Counted from the stretch's first letter, positions 16,472 to 24,973 are shown. The stretch: 64,000 nt of DNA from Natronolimnobius baerhuensis (GCF_002177135.1 NZ_MWPH01000003.1:496001-560000), one strand, 5' to 3'. The notes: generated from the sequence alone by a model not told the origin. A program made the numbers and translations.

Positions 16472-17200
16472 ATGGGAACGCAACCACACCTGCTCGTCGA
16501 GGAGGGAGACCTGACCGATATCGCGCTCATTCCGGGAGATCCCGGCCGTGTCGACCGCATCGCACAGCACTGTGACGAGAGCGAAACTATCGCCGAGAAC
16601 CGCGAGTACAAGGTCGTCAACGCCACCTACGAGGGTCGCGAGCTGACGATCTGTTCGACCGGCATCGGCTGTCCATCCGCAGCGATTGCCCTCGAGGAAC
16701 TGGCAAACGTCGGCGTCGAGACGTTCATCCGCGTTGGGACGACCGGCGCGCTCCAGTCCGATATCGAAATCGGCGACATGGTCGTCGCAACCGGCGCGGC
16801 GAAAAACGAGGGCACCTCGAAGCGCTACGAGGACGTCGAGTATCCCGCCGTTCCGGATTATCACGTTCTCTCGGAACTGGTCGACGCTGCGGAAGCCAAC
16901 GACGAAGATGTCCAGATCGGTCCCATCGCGTCCGACGATGCCTACTACGCGGAAACCGACGAGTACGTCGCTGACTGGGAAGCCGCCGGCATGCTCGCCG
17001 TCGAGATGGAAGCCGCTGCGGTCTTTACGCTCGCACGACGCAAGGGACTGCGCGCCGGCGCGATCTGTACCGTCGACGGCAATCTCGTCGAAGGGACGCA
17101 GAAAGGTACCGACACCGAAGACGACGAACTGCCCGAAAAAGCAAAGAACAACGTCGGCCGCGCAATCGACATCGCACTCGAGGCGACGACGGAGCTATAG
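16472..17200 (+). CDS. udp: Uridine phosphorylase-family nucleoside phosphorylase
   Basis: This 242-residue PNP/UDP-family protein has the phosphate-binding loop ALIPGDPGRVDRIA, the conserved STGIGCPSAAIALEEL segment, RVGTTGALQ and the nucleoside-site MLAVEMEAAAVFTLARRKG (Glu-Met-Glu). It phosphorolyses nucleosides to base and (deoxy)ribose-1-phosphate; base preference cannot be assigned from sequence alone. ATG 16472 is chosen because the family begins at MGTQPHLLVEEGDLTDIAL; upstream codons have no conservation. A strong hairpin follows the stop. Confidence 0.88.
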   Translation: MGTQPHLLVEEGDLTDIALIPGDPGRVDRIAQHCDESETIAENREYKVVNATYEGRELTICSTGIGCPSAAIALEELANVGVETFIRVGTTGALQSDIEIGDMVVATGAAKNEGTSKRYEDVEYPAVPDYHVLSELVDAAEANDEDVQIGPIASDDAYYAETDEYVADWEAAGMLAVEMEAAAVFTLARRKGLRAGAICTVDGNLVEGTQKGTDTEDDELPEKAKNNVGRAIDIALEATTEL

Positions 17201-17224
17201 TAGCCACTGTAAGTCAATGCACAC

Positions 17225-17251
17225 CTGATCGCACGACAGCTGTGCGATCAG
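17225..17251. terminator. Hairpin between convergent genes
   Basis: A perfect 10-bp stem (CTGATCGCAC / GTGCGATCAG) with a 7-base loop lies between the stop of the phosphorylase gene (17200) and the stop of a convergent small membrane-protein gene (17300). It probably terminates or protects both transcripts. There is no clear T-run. Confidence 0.5.
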
Positions 17252-17299
17252 TGTGTAACTAGTTGCAGTTGTTACTATATAATCCGCTCTCTCGGTGCG

Positions 17300-17512
17300 T
17301 TACGGGCGCACTGACCAGGGATCGAAGACGACCGAGTACACCACGACGCCGAGGAAGATGGTGACGTAGTAGGCGGTGATCGACAATTCGGCGAGTCGAA
17401 AGACGACCGTCACTGTGGTGATCCAGACGACGATTGCCATGATATCGACAAGCAGCCGGATACCGATCTCTCTGAGCCGCTCGCGGGAGAATAGAGCGGA
17501 GTCCGTGGCCAT
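17300..17512 (-). CDS. Small two-helix membrane protein
   Basis: This 70-residue protein has a short basic/acidic N-terminus (ALFSRERLREIGIRLL), two hydrophobic helices (IMAIVVWITTVTVVFRLAEL and YYVTIFLGVVVYSVVF) and the end DPWSVRP. It is followed on the same strand by the Tat-exported protease-like gene. It resembles short membrane proteins that are common in Natrialbaceae. Function is unknown. Confidence 0.6.
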   Translation of the reverse strand: MATDSALFSRERLREIGIRLLVDIMAIVVWITTVTVVFRLAELSITAYYVTIFLGVVVYSVVFDPWSVRP

Positions 17513-17594
17513 ACGCGAGGGTCAACGCTCCGTGTTGTAAAGGTGTGTGTCGGCGTTGTCGCGGTCTGGCAGACCTGCTGGCCACCAGCTCATT

Positions 17595-18752
17595 TCAGAA
17601 GTGAAGTCCATACTCCTCGAGTAAGTGGTGGGCCGCAGTTCCCCAGGTAAAGTCCGAACTGGGCCACCAGGTTCGGGCGTTGTTGATGCCGCCGACAAGG
17701 ATGGAGTCGTCCGGGTTTTCGGGATCGGGATGGAAGTTTACGGAGCCGCTGTCTCCGTCGGTCAGGGCGTCTTCGTCGCCCCAGATGAGTTGGCCAGGTT
17801 TACAGACCGCGCCGGAGTAACACGTCATCGCGTTGACGCCCTTGATTTCGCCGCTCGTTCGGTCCGAAATCGCCCCCAGTTTCTCGAGGGTGCCGTCACG
17901 GGCCATGAGATCTGCCAGACCGAGGCGGGTATACTGGCCGGTCACCTGTGATGGCTCTGCGCGTTCGATTTCGGAGACTGGCTGGTAACCGTCGACAGGT
18001 TCGACCCGGACAATGTCTGCGAGCGGATAGCCCTGAGCCACCTGGCCGATCTGGTATTCGGTATCGTTGTGAGTGAGAAACAGTGGCTCCGAGCGGTGTT
18101 CGTCCTCCAGCGTCCCTTCCTCGTCGTACACGTGATTCGACGTTGCGAAGTATCGCTCGCCCGTCTCGGCGTCGAACATCGCCGGCGTCAGTGTCCCTGA
18201 TCCGGAATCAGTATCACAGCGGACCCCACCGGGAATGTGTTCGGGATCGTGCTCGGCAAGTTGATACGCCGACTCGTACTCGCCGTCGCTCTGTGGCTGC
18301 GGCGGAATCTCCTCGAGCACCGTGATATCGAACGGAAACTCGACAATACTCTCGAGTGTTGACTGGACGGTTTCGTCGGTCGTCTGGACTGAGACCGACG
18401 CCTGCGGGCTATCGTAGCTCCCGGGAACGACGAACGACGAGACCAGCGGCTCGAGGCCAGTTTCCTGGATGGCCGCCTGTGCGTCGAACGCCAGTCTAAG
18501 ACTCTCGTGCCAGGCGACCGGCACATCTTTGGTTCGCTCCTCGAGGGTGTCCGCGTCCGGGTCGGGGCGGGCCAGCGCGTACGTGATCGACCCGAGGTCA
18601 GCATTGGTGGCGTAGTTCGCTGCGCCGAGTCCCCAGACGAACCCTGCGGCGATGCCAGTATTGACGCCGGTTCGGAGTACTGTTCGGCGACTCACTCGAG
18701 ACCGAAGTCCTGACTCCTCGGCTGTGTCAGCCGTCCGATTGTCGTTCGACAC
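17595..18752 (-). CDS. Tat-exported chymotrypsin/trypsin-like serine protease (putative)
   Basis: This 385-residue protein has a twin-arginine signal (SRRTVLRTGVNTG, RR at 22-23) and a hydrophobic stretch (NTGIAAGFVWGLGAANYA). The C-terminal half shows the order of a chymotrypsin-fold triad: His207 in ATSNHVYD, Asp246 in LADIVRVEP, and Ser335 in LTDGDSGSVNF (GDSG motif). A Cys pair (CYSGAVC, 311-317) lies before the GDSG. The N-terminal part (about 60-180) is a separate domain, possibly a pro-region. Extracellular proteolysis is inferred from motif order and spacing. A dead protease-fold protein is possible. Confidence 0.7.
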   Translation of the reverse strand: MSNDNRTADTAEESGLRSRVSRRTVLRTGVNTGIAAGFVWGLGAANYATNADLGSITYALARPDPDADTLEERTKDVPVAWHESLRLAFDAQAAIQETGLEPLVSSFVVPGSYDSPQASVSVQTTDETVQSTLESIVEFPFDITVLEEIPPQPQSDGEYESAYQLAEHDPEHIPGGVRCDTDSGSGTLTPAMFDAETGERYFATSNHVYDEEGTLEDEHRSEPLFLTHNDTEYQIGQVAQGYPLADIVRVEPVDGYQPVSEIERAEPSQVTGQYTRLGLADLMARDGTLEKLGAISDRTSGEIKGVNAMTCYSGAVCKPGQLIWGDEDALTDGDSGSVNFHPDPENPDDSILVGGINNARTWWPSSDFTWGTAAHHLLEEYGLHF

Positions 18753-18835
18753 GTCGGTATGTGGTAGGGCATACGCGGTTAAATGCGTTCGAGTTGCGTA
18801 TCCGTGCCCGAGAACTTCGCGCCAATTGTCGTGCG

Positions 18836-19678
18836 TTATTGTGGGCTATTCGGTTCGCCCCGAAGTTCCGTTGCAACCGTGCCAGCACAGTCTGTCAGTG
18901 TCTCTGTCGTCGCGGAGGCGTCCTGCAGCGTGCCGTTGATCGCCTGAAATCGCCCTTCCATCGAGTCGACATCGGTGTTGGTCGCTTCACCCTCGGTGCT
19001 TTCAGCCGACACTCCACACGTCGGACACTCGTCCGTCGTGGTTTCTTCCGTCGACTCGAGACAGCCGGGACAGCGGCCGATTGCCGATGGAACGCCCTCG
19101 CAGTGGCTGACGATCTGTCGGAGTTCGTCCTGCAGTTTTCGGGCGGCTTCGACGAGTTCGGCAAGTGGTTCGCCAACGCCGGGCTCGAGTGCGGTCTCGT
19201 CGACAGCGGCCAGCCGCTCGAGTCTCGAGGGGACGGAGTCGATTGCGAGCAGGACCTCGCGTCGTGCCTGGCGATACTCCGATTCGGCGTCAGTCTGACT
19301 CTCATCGTCGTCGCCAGCAGTCTCGAGGGTCGCGGGAAGCGAGGTCGCGATGGATGCGAACGAAGCGACCGCCGAGACGGTCACACCCTGTCGCTGGGTC
19401 AGTTCGCGTGCAAGTGTAAAGAGCGTCTCATCGTCGGGTCGCTCACCGCTCGTGGCTGGCCCACCCTGTAACGAGGTGAAACACGGCTCACAGACGGTGA
19501 CGAGAGAACTCCCGTGAACGTCACCCTCGAGCGAAATGTCACCAACGGGGTAGCATCGGAGGTCGGCTGTCGCCGCGTCGTCGTCACTGGTACTGTCGGT
19601 CGCCCCACACCGGCGACACGTGTGGTCGTCTCGGTCGAACACGGCACGTCTGTCACCGTGCCAGTCGCGGGAAGTCAC
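18836..19678 (-). CDS. HNH-like zinc-binding protein, probably catalytically degenerate
   Basis: This 280-residue protein begins at GTG 19678 (MTSRDWHGDRRAVFDRDDHTC). Residues 1-75 have the HNH layout, CxxC (CRRCGA) then CxxC (CEPC) about 40 residues on. But the His-His of HNH nucleases is replaced, LRCYPVGD standing where DxxHHI normally lies, so nuclease activity is doubtful. A helical middle (100-200) and a second CxxC...CxxC zinc ribbon (CPGC...CPTC, about 215-240) follow. The frame extends much further upstream, but that part overlaps the DUF547 gene and has an Arg/Ser-rich shadow composition. It shares strand with that gene (73-base gap). Confidence 0.65.
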   Translation of the reverse strand: MTSRDWHGDRRAVFDRDDHTCRRCGATDSTSDDDAATADLRCYPVGDISLEGDVHGSSLVTVCEPCFTSLQGGPATSGERPDDETLFTLARELTQRQGVTVSAVASFASIATSLPATLETAGDDDESQTDAESEYRQARREVLLAIDSVPSRLERLAAVDETALEPGVGEPLAELVEAARKLQDELRQIVSHCEGVPSAIGRCPGCLESTEETTTDECPTCGVSAESTEGEATNTDVDSMEGRFQAINGTLQDASATTETLTDCAGTVATELRGEPNSPQ

Positions 19679-19751
19679 GGGCGAGCGAAGACAGCGCGAC
19701 GACAAAAACGCACCGGCTGTCGGCGACGACTGCTGGACTGGTGCCTGTCCG

Positions 19752-20489
19752 TCACGGCCGCAGCGTGTCCGCTTCCCCGTCGATATCGACGGCTTCCGTC
19801 CGCTCTGGCGTCCCGTACTCGAGTGTCGGACTCGAGCCGGCTGGAATCCCATTGTACTCCTCGAGAAAAGAAACAATGCCGTCGGGACCGCCGAAATCGC
19901 CCTGGTATCGCCGGAATAGCCGTGGAATGGTGACCGTGTCCGTGTCGGGGTCGTACTCGGTGTTCTCTTCGACGTACCACTCGACGGCGATGTCGAGTTC
20001 TTCGTCGACGTCGGCTGGCGAATAGACGGCAATCGGGGGGCAGTTTTCGGCCCCCTGGCTCAACGCAAAGTGAATCCGCGGGTCACACTCGGGTAGGCGA
20101 AACTGCCGTTCGAACGACGATGGGAACAGCCGTGGGACATAGCCCAGTCCCCACGGGTGTTTCGACCGCCGGAGAAGGCCGTGTTCGATATCGTTGAGGC
20201 TCAGCCACCGGCCTGCAATTGGCACGCGATCACGGGTTCGGAACTTCCAGCGCTCGAGTCGGCTGCCACCGGGCGACTCCGACTCGGACTCGAGGCGCAA
20301 CTGGACGGAGGCGTTGTAGCAGTTGAGCCAGAACGCGAGTTTCGCCTCGCGGCTGGACAGTGCACGGGCTACCTGTGCGCGCTCGAGGGTGGCGAGTCGG
20401 TCACACAGCTCGCCGGGAGTGCCGCCTGCCGTCGTCACCACATAGAGGAGATCGGCCGACAGCGAGACGGGATCGAGCTGAGTCGACAT
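19752..20489 (-). CDS. DUF547 domain protein
   Basis: This 245-residue protein has the DUF547 signature. The segments are AKLAFWLNCYNASVQLRLE (conserved Asn-Cys-Tyr-Asn), then WLSLNDIEHGLLRRSKHPWG, then DPRIHFALSQGAENCPPIAVYSPADVDEEL with its Cys. The FWxNxYNA and HFAL(N/S)-G-A-x-xCP residues hint at a papain-like or related hydrolase fold, but no activity is established for the family. No export signal is seen. It is the probable first gene of an operon with the HNH-like protein. Confidence 0.85.
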   Translation of the reverse strand: MSTQLDPVSLSADLLYVVTTAGGTPGELCDRLATLERAQVARALSSREAKLAFWLNCYNASVQLRLESESESPGGSRLERWKFRTRDRVPIAGRWLSLNDIEHGLLRRSKHPWGLGYVPRLFPSSFERQFRLPECDPRIHFALSQGAENCPPIAVYSPADVDEELDIAVEWYVEENTEYDPDTDTVTIPRLFRRYQGDFGGPDGIVSFLEEYNGIPAGSSPTLEYGTPERTEAVDIDGEADTLRP

Positions 20490-20604
20490 TCGTGTGCCGG
20501 TTTGTCAACCACTCCCTTGAAGCCGTGTGGCGGATCGAAGCGACTGTCGCGTCATGGAACATGTCTGGGTCGGTTTTATCGGTTACACCGTTGATAGCTA
20601 TCCT

Positions 20605-21633
20605 GTGAATCGATCCAGGGGCTATCTGCTCGTGCTCATCGCGCTCTTTGCGTACTTCTCGTGGCAACTGGTCACGCCCTTCTTCCAGTACGTCCTTGCA
20701 GCGGTGTTGCTCGCGTTCGTCCTCACGCCGCTCCAGCGCCGTCTCGAGGCGTACATCTCGCCGACACTGGCGGCGTTTTCCCTGCTCATACTGGCGCTGC
20801 TTGGCTTTATTATCCCGTTCGTCATCGTCGCCGCTGTCATCGCCGACGACGCCGCAGCGATGCTCGAGTCGGCCGATCCTGAGGATCTCGAGGTCGCTGC
20901 CATCGAAGACTGGATCGCAGACGAGACCGGCTTCGATGTTGACATCGTCGGCTCACTCGTCGACTCCGCCGAGCAGATCGGCTCGGTCCTCCTCGAGCAG
21001 ACGACGGCGTGGTTCAGCGTCTTCACGCACGCGTTGCTCGGCCTCGGACTGGCGCTCTTTTTGCTCTACTACCTGCTCAAAGACGGCGACGTGCTCCTCG
21101 AGTGGCTTCACGAGCGGACGCCCCTGCCCGATGACGTGCAGGACGACCTCTACAGTGAACTCAACGACGTGATGTGGGCCGTCCTGGCGGGTCACGTTAT
21201 GATCGCAGTCGTCCAGGGGCTGATCGCCGGACTCGGCCTGTTTGCGACGGGGATTCCGAACGCCACCTTCTGGACGTTCGTGATGATCATCCTCGCGTTG
21301 ATCCCGCTGATCGGCGCGTTCTTGGTCTGGGGGCCGGCCGTCGCCTACCTGTTCGTCAGCGGCGAGCCGATCCTGGCGATTGCCCTGCTGGTCTACAGCG
21401 CCGTCGTCGTCGGGGTCTCCGACGACTATCTCCGCCCCATCGTCGTCGACCGCTACGCCGAACTCAGTCCGGGCATCATCATCCTCGGCGTCCTCGGCGG
21501 TATCTACGCCTTCGGCGTCATGGGCCTGTTCTTCGGCCCCGTCTTACTCGGCGCACTGGTCACGACGCTCGAGGTGTACGACGAACACTACGAGCGACTC
21601 GGCACCCATGACGAAAATGTCGAACAGAGTTGA
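20605..21633 (+). CDS. AI-2E family transporter
   Basis: This protein of about 343 residues has the AI-2E (PerM/YdiK) topology. It has three helices near the N-terminus (GYLLVLIALFAYFSWQL, FFQYVLAAVLLAFVLTPL, AAFSLLILALLGFIIPFVIV), a large amphipathic region, then five further helices. The conserved segments are GLGLFATGIPNATFWTF and LIPLIGAFLVWGPA, with the DDYLRPIVV motif after it. GTG 20605 gives the usual start MNRSRGYLLV; an ATG at 20572 would add an untypical N-terminus. Members export diverse small solutes or ions, and the substrate is unknown. Confidence 0.88.
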   Translation: MNRSRGYLLVLIALFAYFSWQLVTPFFQYVLAAVLLAFVLTPLQRRLEAYISPTLAAFSLLILALLGFIIPFVIVAAVIADDAAAMLESADPEDLEVAAIEDWIADETGFDVDIVGSLVDSAEQIGSVLLEQTTAWFSVFTHALLGLGLALFLLYYLLKDGDVLLEWLHERTPLPDDVQDDLYSELNDVMWAVLAGHVMIAVVQGLIAGLGLFATGIPNATFWTFVMIILALIPLIGAFLVWGPAVAYLFVSGEPILAIALLVYSAVVVGVSDDYLRPIVVDRYAELSPGIIILGVLGGIYAFGVMGLFFGPVLLGALVTTLEVYDEHYERLGTHDENVEQS

Positions 21634-21712
21634 TCGATTCGGCGGGATGCTCGCTCAGTGACGGTCCATGTGTGGAACAGATATACAGTTCTCGTAACAT
21701 ATACTAGTAGTA

Positions 21713-22468
21713 ATGAATCGGCGGAAAATACTTGCAGGCATTGGAAGCGGCGTTGCTGTCTCTCTGTGTGGGTGCCTCAACCGCGGTACATCTTCGACGC
21801 GTGAGCAAGCGGTTGAGCCGAAGGAGTATCCGGAAATTCCCGATCCGCTCTCGAGCGAGACTGTCGTCGACTTCGCGAGCGACTATATGGAAGTCGAACT
21901 CCACAATTCGCGACTCACTGACGAGACAACAAGTCTGGGCCTTGGCTGTACCTCGTATCTGCATCGAGACACTGACGAGGGATTCTACGTTCTCGCAAAC
22001 TGTGAAGGATCACAGACGTATGATCACGACGGAGACGAATCGAGTAGCCAGCTAGCGTTTTTCTCCTCTCCGATATTTATCACGGCCCAAACTGTTGTCA
22101 CCGTCGACCGTGATCGCTCAGCAGTCGGCCGCGACCCGAGCGATCCTGCTGCCACAGCGCACGAATTCCAACTCGTGAATTTCGATGAGACTGCTCACGA
22201 GGTGGCCGTCGAAATCTCGAGGCGTGAAGAACCTGCTCCAGAAGCGGTATACAGTGAGACACAGTCGGTCGATGCGGAAACCGCACTCACTGCAGAATAC
22301 GATATCGACGACCCAGGTGTGTACGAGTATACGATCACACTCGAGGACGGAACCGACACAACTGACGAGTGGGAGTATGCTCCCGGCGATCAACCGGTTG
22401 CAATCAGTATGTACGTCTCGCCAGAACGGACACTCGAGGTCGCAGCGATTTCTGAGTCACTGTTTTGA
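21713..22468 (+). CDS. Putative Tat lipoprotein, unknown function
   Basis: The N-terminus of this 251-residue protein, MNRRKILAGIGSGVAVSLCGCLNRG, has a twin-arginine-like RR and a haloarchaeal lipobox (SLCGC), so it is expected to be lipid-anchored outside the membrane. The mature part is beta-rich, with segments such as EYPEIPDPLSSETVVDF and TAEYDIDDPGVYEYTITLEDG, resembling Ig-like haloarchaeal surface proteins. A TATA-like ATATAC motif lies about 26 bases upstream. The next gene encodes another lipoprotein, but I see no clear sequence relation. Confidence 0.7.
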   Translation: MNRRKILAGIGSGVAVSLCGCLNRGTSSTREQAVEPKEYPEIPDPLSSETVVDFASDYMEVELHNSRLTDETTSLGLGCTSYLHRDTDEGFYVLANCEGSQTYDHDGDESSSQLAFFSSPIFITAQTVVTVDRDRSAVGRDPSDPAATAHEFQLVNFDETAHEVAVEISRREEPAPEAVYSETQSVDAETALTAEYDIDDPGVYEYTITLEDGTDTTDEWEYAPGDQPVAISMYVSPERTLEVAAISESLF

Positions 22469-22591
22469 GACGCACAGTCGTCTCGAGTACTGAGGTGTCC
22501 TCTCACTCACACTCTCACTTCATTCTGAGACGTAGCAGTGCAGCAGTTCACATGGAACAAAAGCCTTCACGTTGGATTGACTACACGTACT

Positions 22592-23053
22592 ATGAACCGT
22601 CGGACCGTCTTCACTACCGGAGGTGTGGGTACTGTTCTTGGAATTATCGGCTGTCTCGACGACGGAGACAGCGAGAACTCCACTACGAGTACGGACAACT
22701 GGACTCCTACCCTGACCGTTCCAGAAGTAACACTCGAGCAGGGCGGCGACACGACGGTAACGCTCGAGGCAACCGATGTCGCGGGGGTCCACGTCTCTGC
22801 AGTTCCGCACACGACGGCGATCACGGTTGCCTACGACTCGAGCGACGCGTCGCCGTCGCCCGACCGAATCGTGGATACGCTGCCGCTGCACTTGTATTGG
22901 GATTCGCGCGAGGACGTTGTCGTTGACGTACACATCGATGCCTCCGAGGATGTCGATCCTGGCGAGTACCAGTTCGCTGTCACCGTGTTCGATCAGGACG
23001 GCGAGAATCGCGAGGACAGCACAGAAGAGTCGCGGATTACGATTGTCGAATAA
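22592..23053 (+). CDS. Putative lipoprotein with Ig-like fold
   Basis: The start MNRRTVFTTGGVGTVLGIIGCLDDG gives this 153-residue protein an RR pair and a lipobox (GIIGC). The mature part is beta-rich (TLTVPEVTLEQGGDTTVTLEA and DPGEYQFAVTVFDQDG), typical of an Ig-like domain. ATG 22592 is chosen over an earlier in-frame start because it places the RR at the N-terminus. A 32-base copy of part of cofH follows 21 bases after its stop. Confidence 0.7.
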   Translation: MNRRTVFTTGGVGTVLGIIGCLDDGDSENSTTSTDNWTPTLTVPEVTLEQGGDTTVTLEATDVAGVHVSAVPHTTAITVAYDSSDASPSPDRIVDTLPLHLYWDSREDVVVDVHIDASEDVDPGEYQFAVTVFDQDGENREDSTEESRITIVE

Positions 23054-23074
23054 TCTGAGTCCACTTCGAAGAGG

Positions 23075-23106
23075 ATCGTTCCCATGAAGTCGTCTGCGCC
23101 GCAGTT
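23075..23106. repeat. Direct repeat copy 1: displaced fragment of cofH
   Basis: These 32 bases match 23734-23765 inside cofH with one mismatch (the sixth base, T instead of C). In the cofH orientation they encode NCGADDFMGTI, but here they are isolated and followed by AT-rich DNA. They look like the scar of a recombination or duplication involving the cofH 3' region. Confidence 0.8.
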
Positions 23107-23225
23107 CTTAATAAAGTAATTATACAACAATTATTAACAGCAAGTCTACTTATAAAAATTTATGTGAAATGAAGGGAGTTTCTATTTGTTATGAATGATG
23201 GAAGAACATTCCTAGCATCTAAATT

Positions 23226-23411
23226 ATGAGCGAGACAGATTCACCTTATAAGACGGACCTTCGTGCGATTCGATCCGCCATTATCGCCTTGACACTTGCA
23301 GTTCTAGCAACCGCACTTATTCTTGACGGTGATGCGTTTGGTTTAGCACTGTTTGCGGTAAGTCTACTTGTGTGCCTTCATGCCTTTATAACTCCAATTA
23401 TCAGTGGATAG
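23226..23411 (+). CDS. Small two-helix membrane protein in AT-rich island
   Basis: This 61-residue protein (MSETDSPYKTDLRAIRSAI...) has two hydrophobic stretches (AIIALTLAVLATALILDG and FGLALFAVSLLVCLHAFITPIISG). Its codon usage is clearly AT-richer than its neighbours, and the preceding 120 bases are the most AT-rich of the window, containing TTATAAAAATTTA about 70 bases before the start. This suggests a recently acquired gene. Function is unknown. Confidence 0.55.
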   Translation: MSETDSPYKTDLRAIRSAIIALTLAVLATALILDGDAFGLALFAVSLLVCLHAFITPIISG

Positions 23412-23498
23412 TCTGTTTCACGCGTTCGAAGCGTACGACATCTCCACCGATGATGACACGACGGTCGCGGTAAGTCATTTCCGGTGCAGCAATCCGTA

Positions 23499-24875
23499 TC
23501 AGTCGTCCGCTGGCACCGGCTCCTCGTCTGTCAGCAGCGGCGTGCCGTCGGCTTTCGGCCCTAACTGCGGCCCAAAGGGCGGGTCGTCGGGGTCGATGAC
23601 GCGGCGTTTCTCGTAATCGGTCGAGCGTTCGACCGGAACCCGACCAATCGAGGTAATCATCTCGACGTAGTCCGCAAAGGAGCGAAACTCGCCGTAGCCC
23701 CCGCCCGCACGTTTGGTAATCTCCTCGGAGAGAATCGTCCCCATGAAGTCGTCTGCGCCGCAGTTTAACATCTTCAGGCCCTGCTCGTCGCCGTACTTGA
23801 CCCACGAGGACTGGATGTGGTCGATATTGTCGAGGAAGAGCCTCGAGACGGCGATCAAGAGTTCGTCCTCGTCGGTGCTTGCGCCGCCCGAGACCACGTC
23901 GTGTTCGTACAGCGGCGTGTTCTGGTGGACGAACGACAGGGGAACGAACTCCGTAATTGCGCCGTCGACGCGCTCTTGCAGGTCGCGCACGCGTTTCAGG
24001 TGCATGGCACGGTGGGCCTCGTTGTCGACGTGGCCGTACATGATCGTCGCCGTCAGTCCAAGGCCGACGTTCGCGGCGGCTTCCATCGCCTCGAGCCAGT
24101 CGTCGGTACCGATCTTGCCGGGACAGATCACGTCCCGGACCTCGTCGACGAGGATTTCGGCGGCGGTGCCGGGAACCGTATCGAGTCCGGCCTCCTTCAG
24201 CCGTCCGTAGACGTCCTCGTAGGACCAGTCCGTGCCGCGTTTGGCGTGGTAGCCTTCCTCGGGCGTCATCGAGTGGACGTGGACGCCGTCGACGCTCATC
24301 GCCGCCATCTGCTCGACGTAGGTCCCGGGACTCGTCTCGTAGACCTCCGCCGGTTTGTAGTTCACCGCCTTCGGGTCGGGGTGTGCCTCGAGAATCTCTC
24401 GATGTTCCTCGTCCAGCGCGAACGCGGGGTGTAGTCCGGAGACCGAGCAGACCTCGTAAATCCCTCGCTCGGCCGCGTCGGCGACGATTTCTTGGGATTC
24501 AGCGGGCGTTTTGGTGAACCCGGCAGTCTCGACTGCGGCGTCTTCCTCGAACGTGTGTGCGGAGTCCTTGAAATTACAGAACAGACAGCCCACGTTACAC
24601 GCGGTCGTCACGTTGTTGTTCAGATTCGCGGTGAAGGTGACCTCCTCGCCAACCTCCTCGGCGCGCCGGCGGTCTGCTGCCTCGAGCACCTGCTCTTTGC
24701 GCTGGCGGTCAATCCCATCGACATCGAGTCCGGTCGTCAGCAGGGCAATCGCGTCTGCAACGGTCAGGCGCTCGCCGTCTCGTGCCTTCTCGAGTGCGTT
24801 TTCGAACGATTGGTCGCTCTCGCTGTCGGGTGTGTACTCGAACGTGAGGTCGGCCTCGGTCACCGGTCGCTCCAT
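23499..24875 (-). CDS. cofH: FO synthase subunit 2 CofH (radical SAM)
   Basis: This 458-residue protein has the radical-SAM cluster motif CNVGCLFC (C93, C97, C100) followed by the CofH-typical NFKDSAHTFEE. Further along are VSGLHP, MTPEEGYHAKRG, PGTAAEILVDEVR and MYGHVDNEAHR segments. CofH joins tyrosine to 5-amino-6-ribitylaminouracil and, with CofG (not in this window), makes the deazaflavin FO, precursor of coenzyme F420. The C-terminal part contains the sequence (NCGADDFMGTI) duplicated at 23075-23106. The gene itself appears intact. Confidence 0.95.
   Translation of the reverse strand: MERPVTEADLTFEYTPDSESDQSFENALEKARDGERLTVADAIALLTTGLDVDGIDRQRKEQVLEAADRRRAEEVGEEVTFTANLNNNVTTACNVGCLFCNFKDSAHTFEEDAAVETAGFTKTPAESQEIVADAAERGIYEVCSVSGLHPAFALDEEHREILEAHPDPKAVNYKPAEVYETSPGTYVEQMAAMSVDGVHVHSMTPEEGYHAKRGTDWSYEDVYGRLKEAGLDTVPGTAAEILVDEVRDVICPGKIGTDDWLEAMEAAANVGLGLTATIMYGHVDNEAHRAMHLKRVRDLQERVDGAITEFVPLSFVHQNTPLYEHDVVSGGASTDEDELLIAVSRLFLDNIDHIQSSWVKYGDEQGLKMLNCGADDFMGTILSEEITKRAGGGYGEFRSFADYVEMITSIGRVPVERSTDYEKRRVIDPDDPPFGPQLGPKADGTPLLTDEEPVPADD
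23734..23765. repeat. Direct repeat copy 2, inside cofH
   Basis: This is the parental copy of the 32-base repeat at 23075-23106. The two copies are 627 bases apart and flank the AT-rich island with its small membrane-protein gene. Confidence 0.8.
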
Positions 24876-24973
24876 CGAGGTAACGATGCGGACACAGTGA
24901 GAAAAGGGTGCTGATCGCAGCAGCGTAGGTCTTGTACCGATGACGCGACGGCGTGGCTGGTCCGGTCGCCGCC

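Noticed and set aside
19679-20032. Upstream extension of the HNH-like frame
   Set aside because: It overlaps the 3' part of the well-supported DUF547 gene and is Ser/Arg-rich, the mark of a wrong frame.
23401-23478. Minus-strand 25-codon frame (MTYRDRRVIIGGDVVRF...)
   Set aside because: It overlaps the 3' end of the small membrane gene and has no separate promoter or conserved feature that I can see. Too weak to report as a gene.
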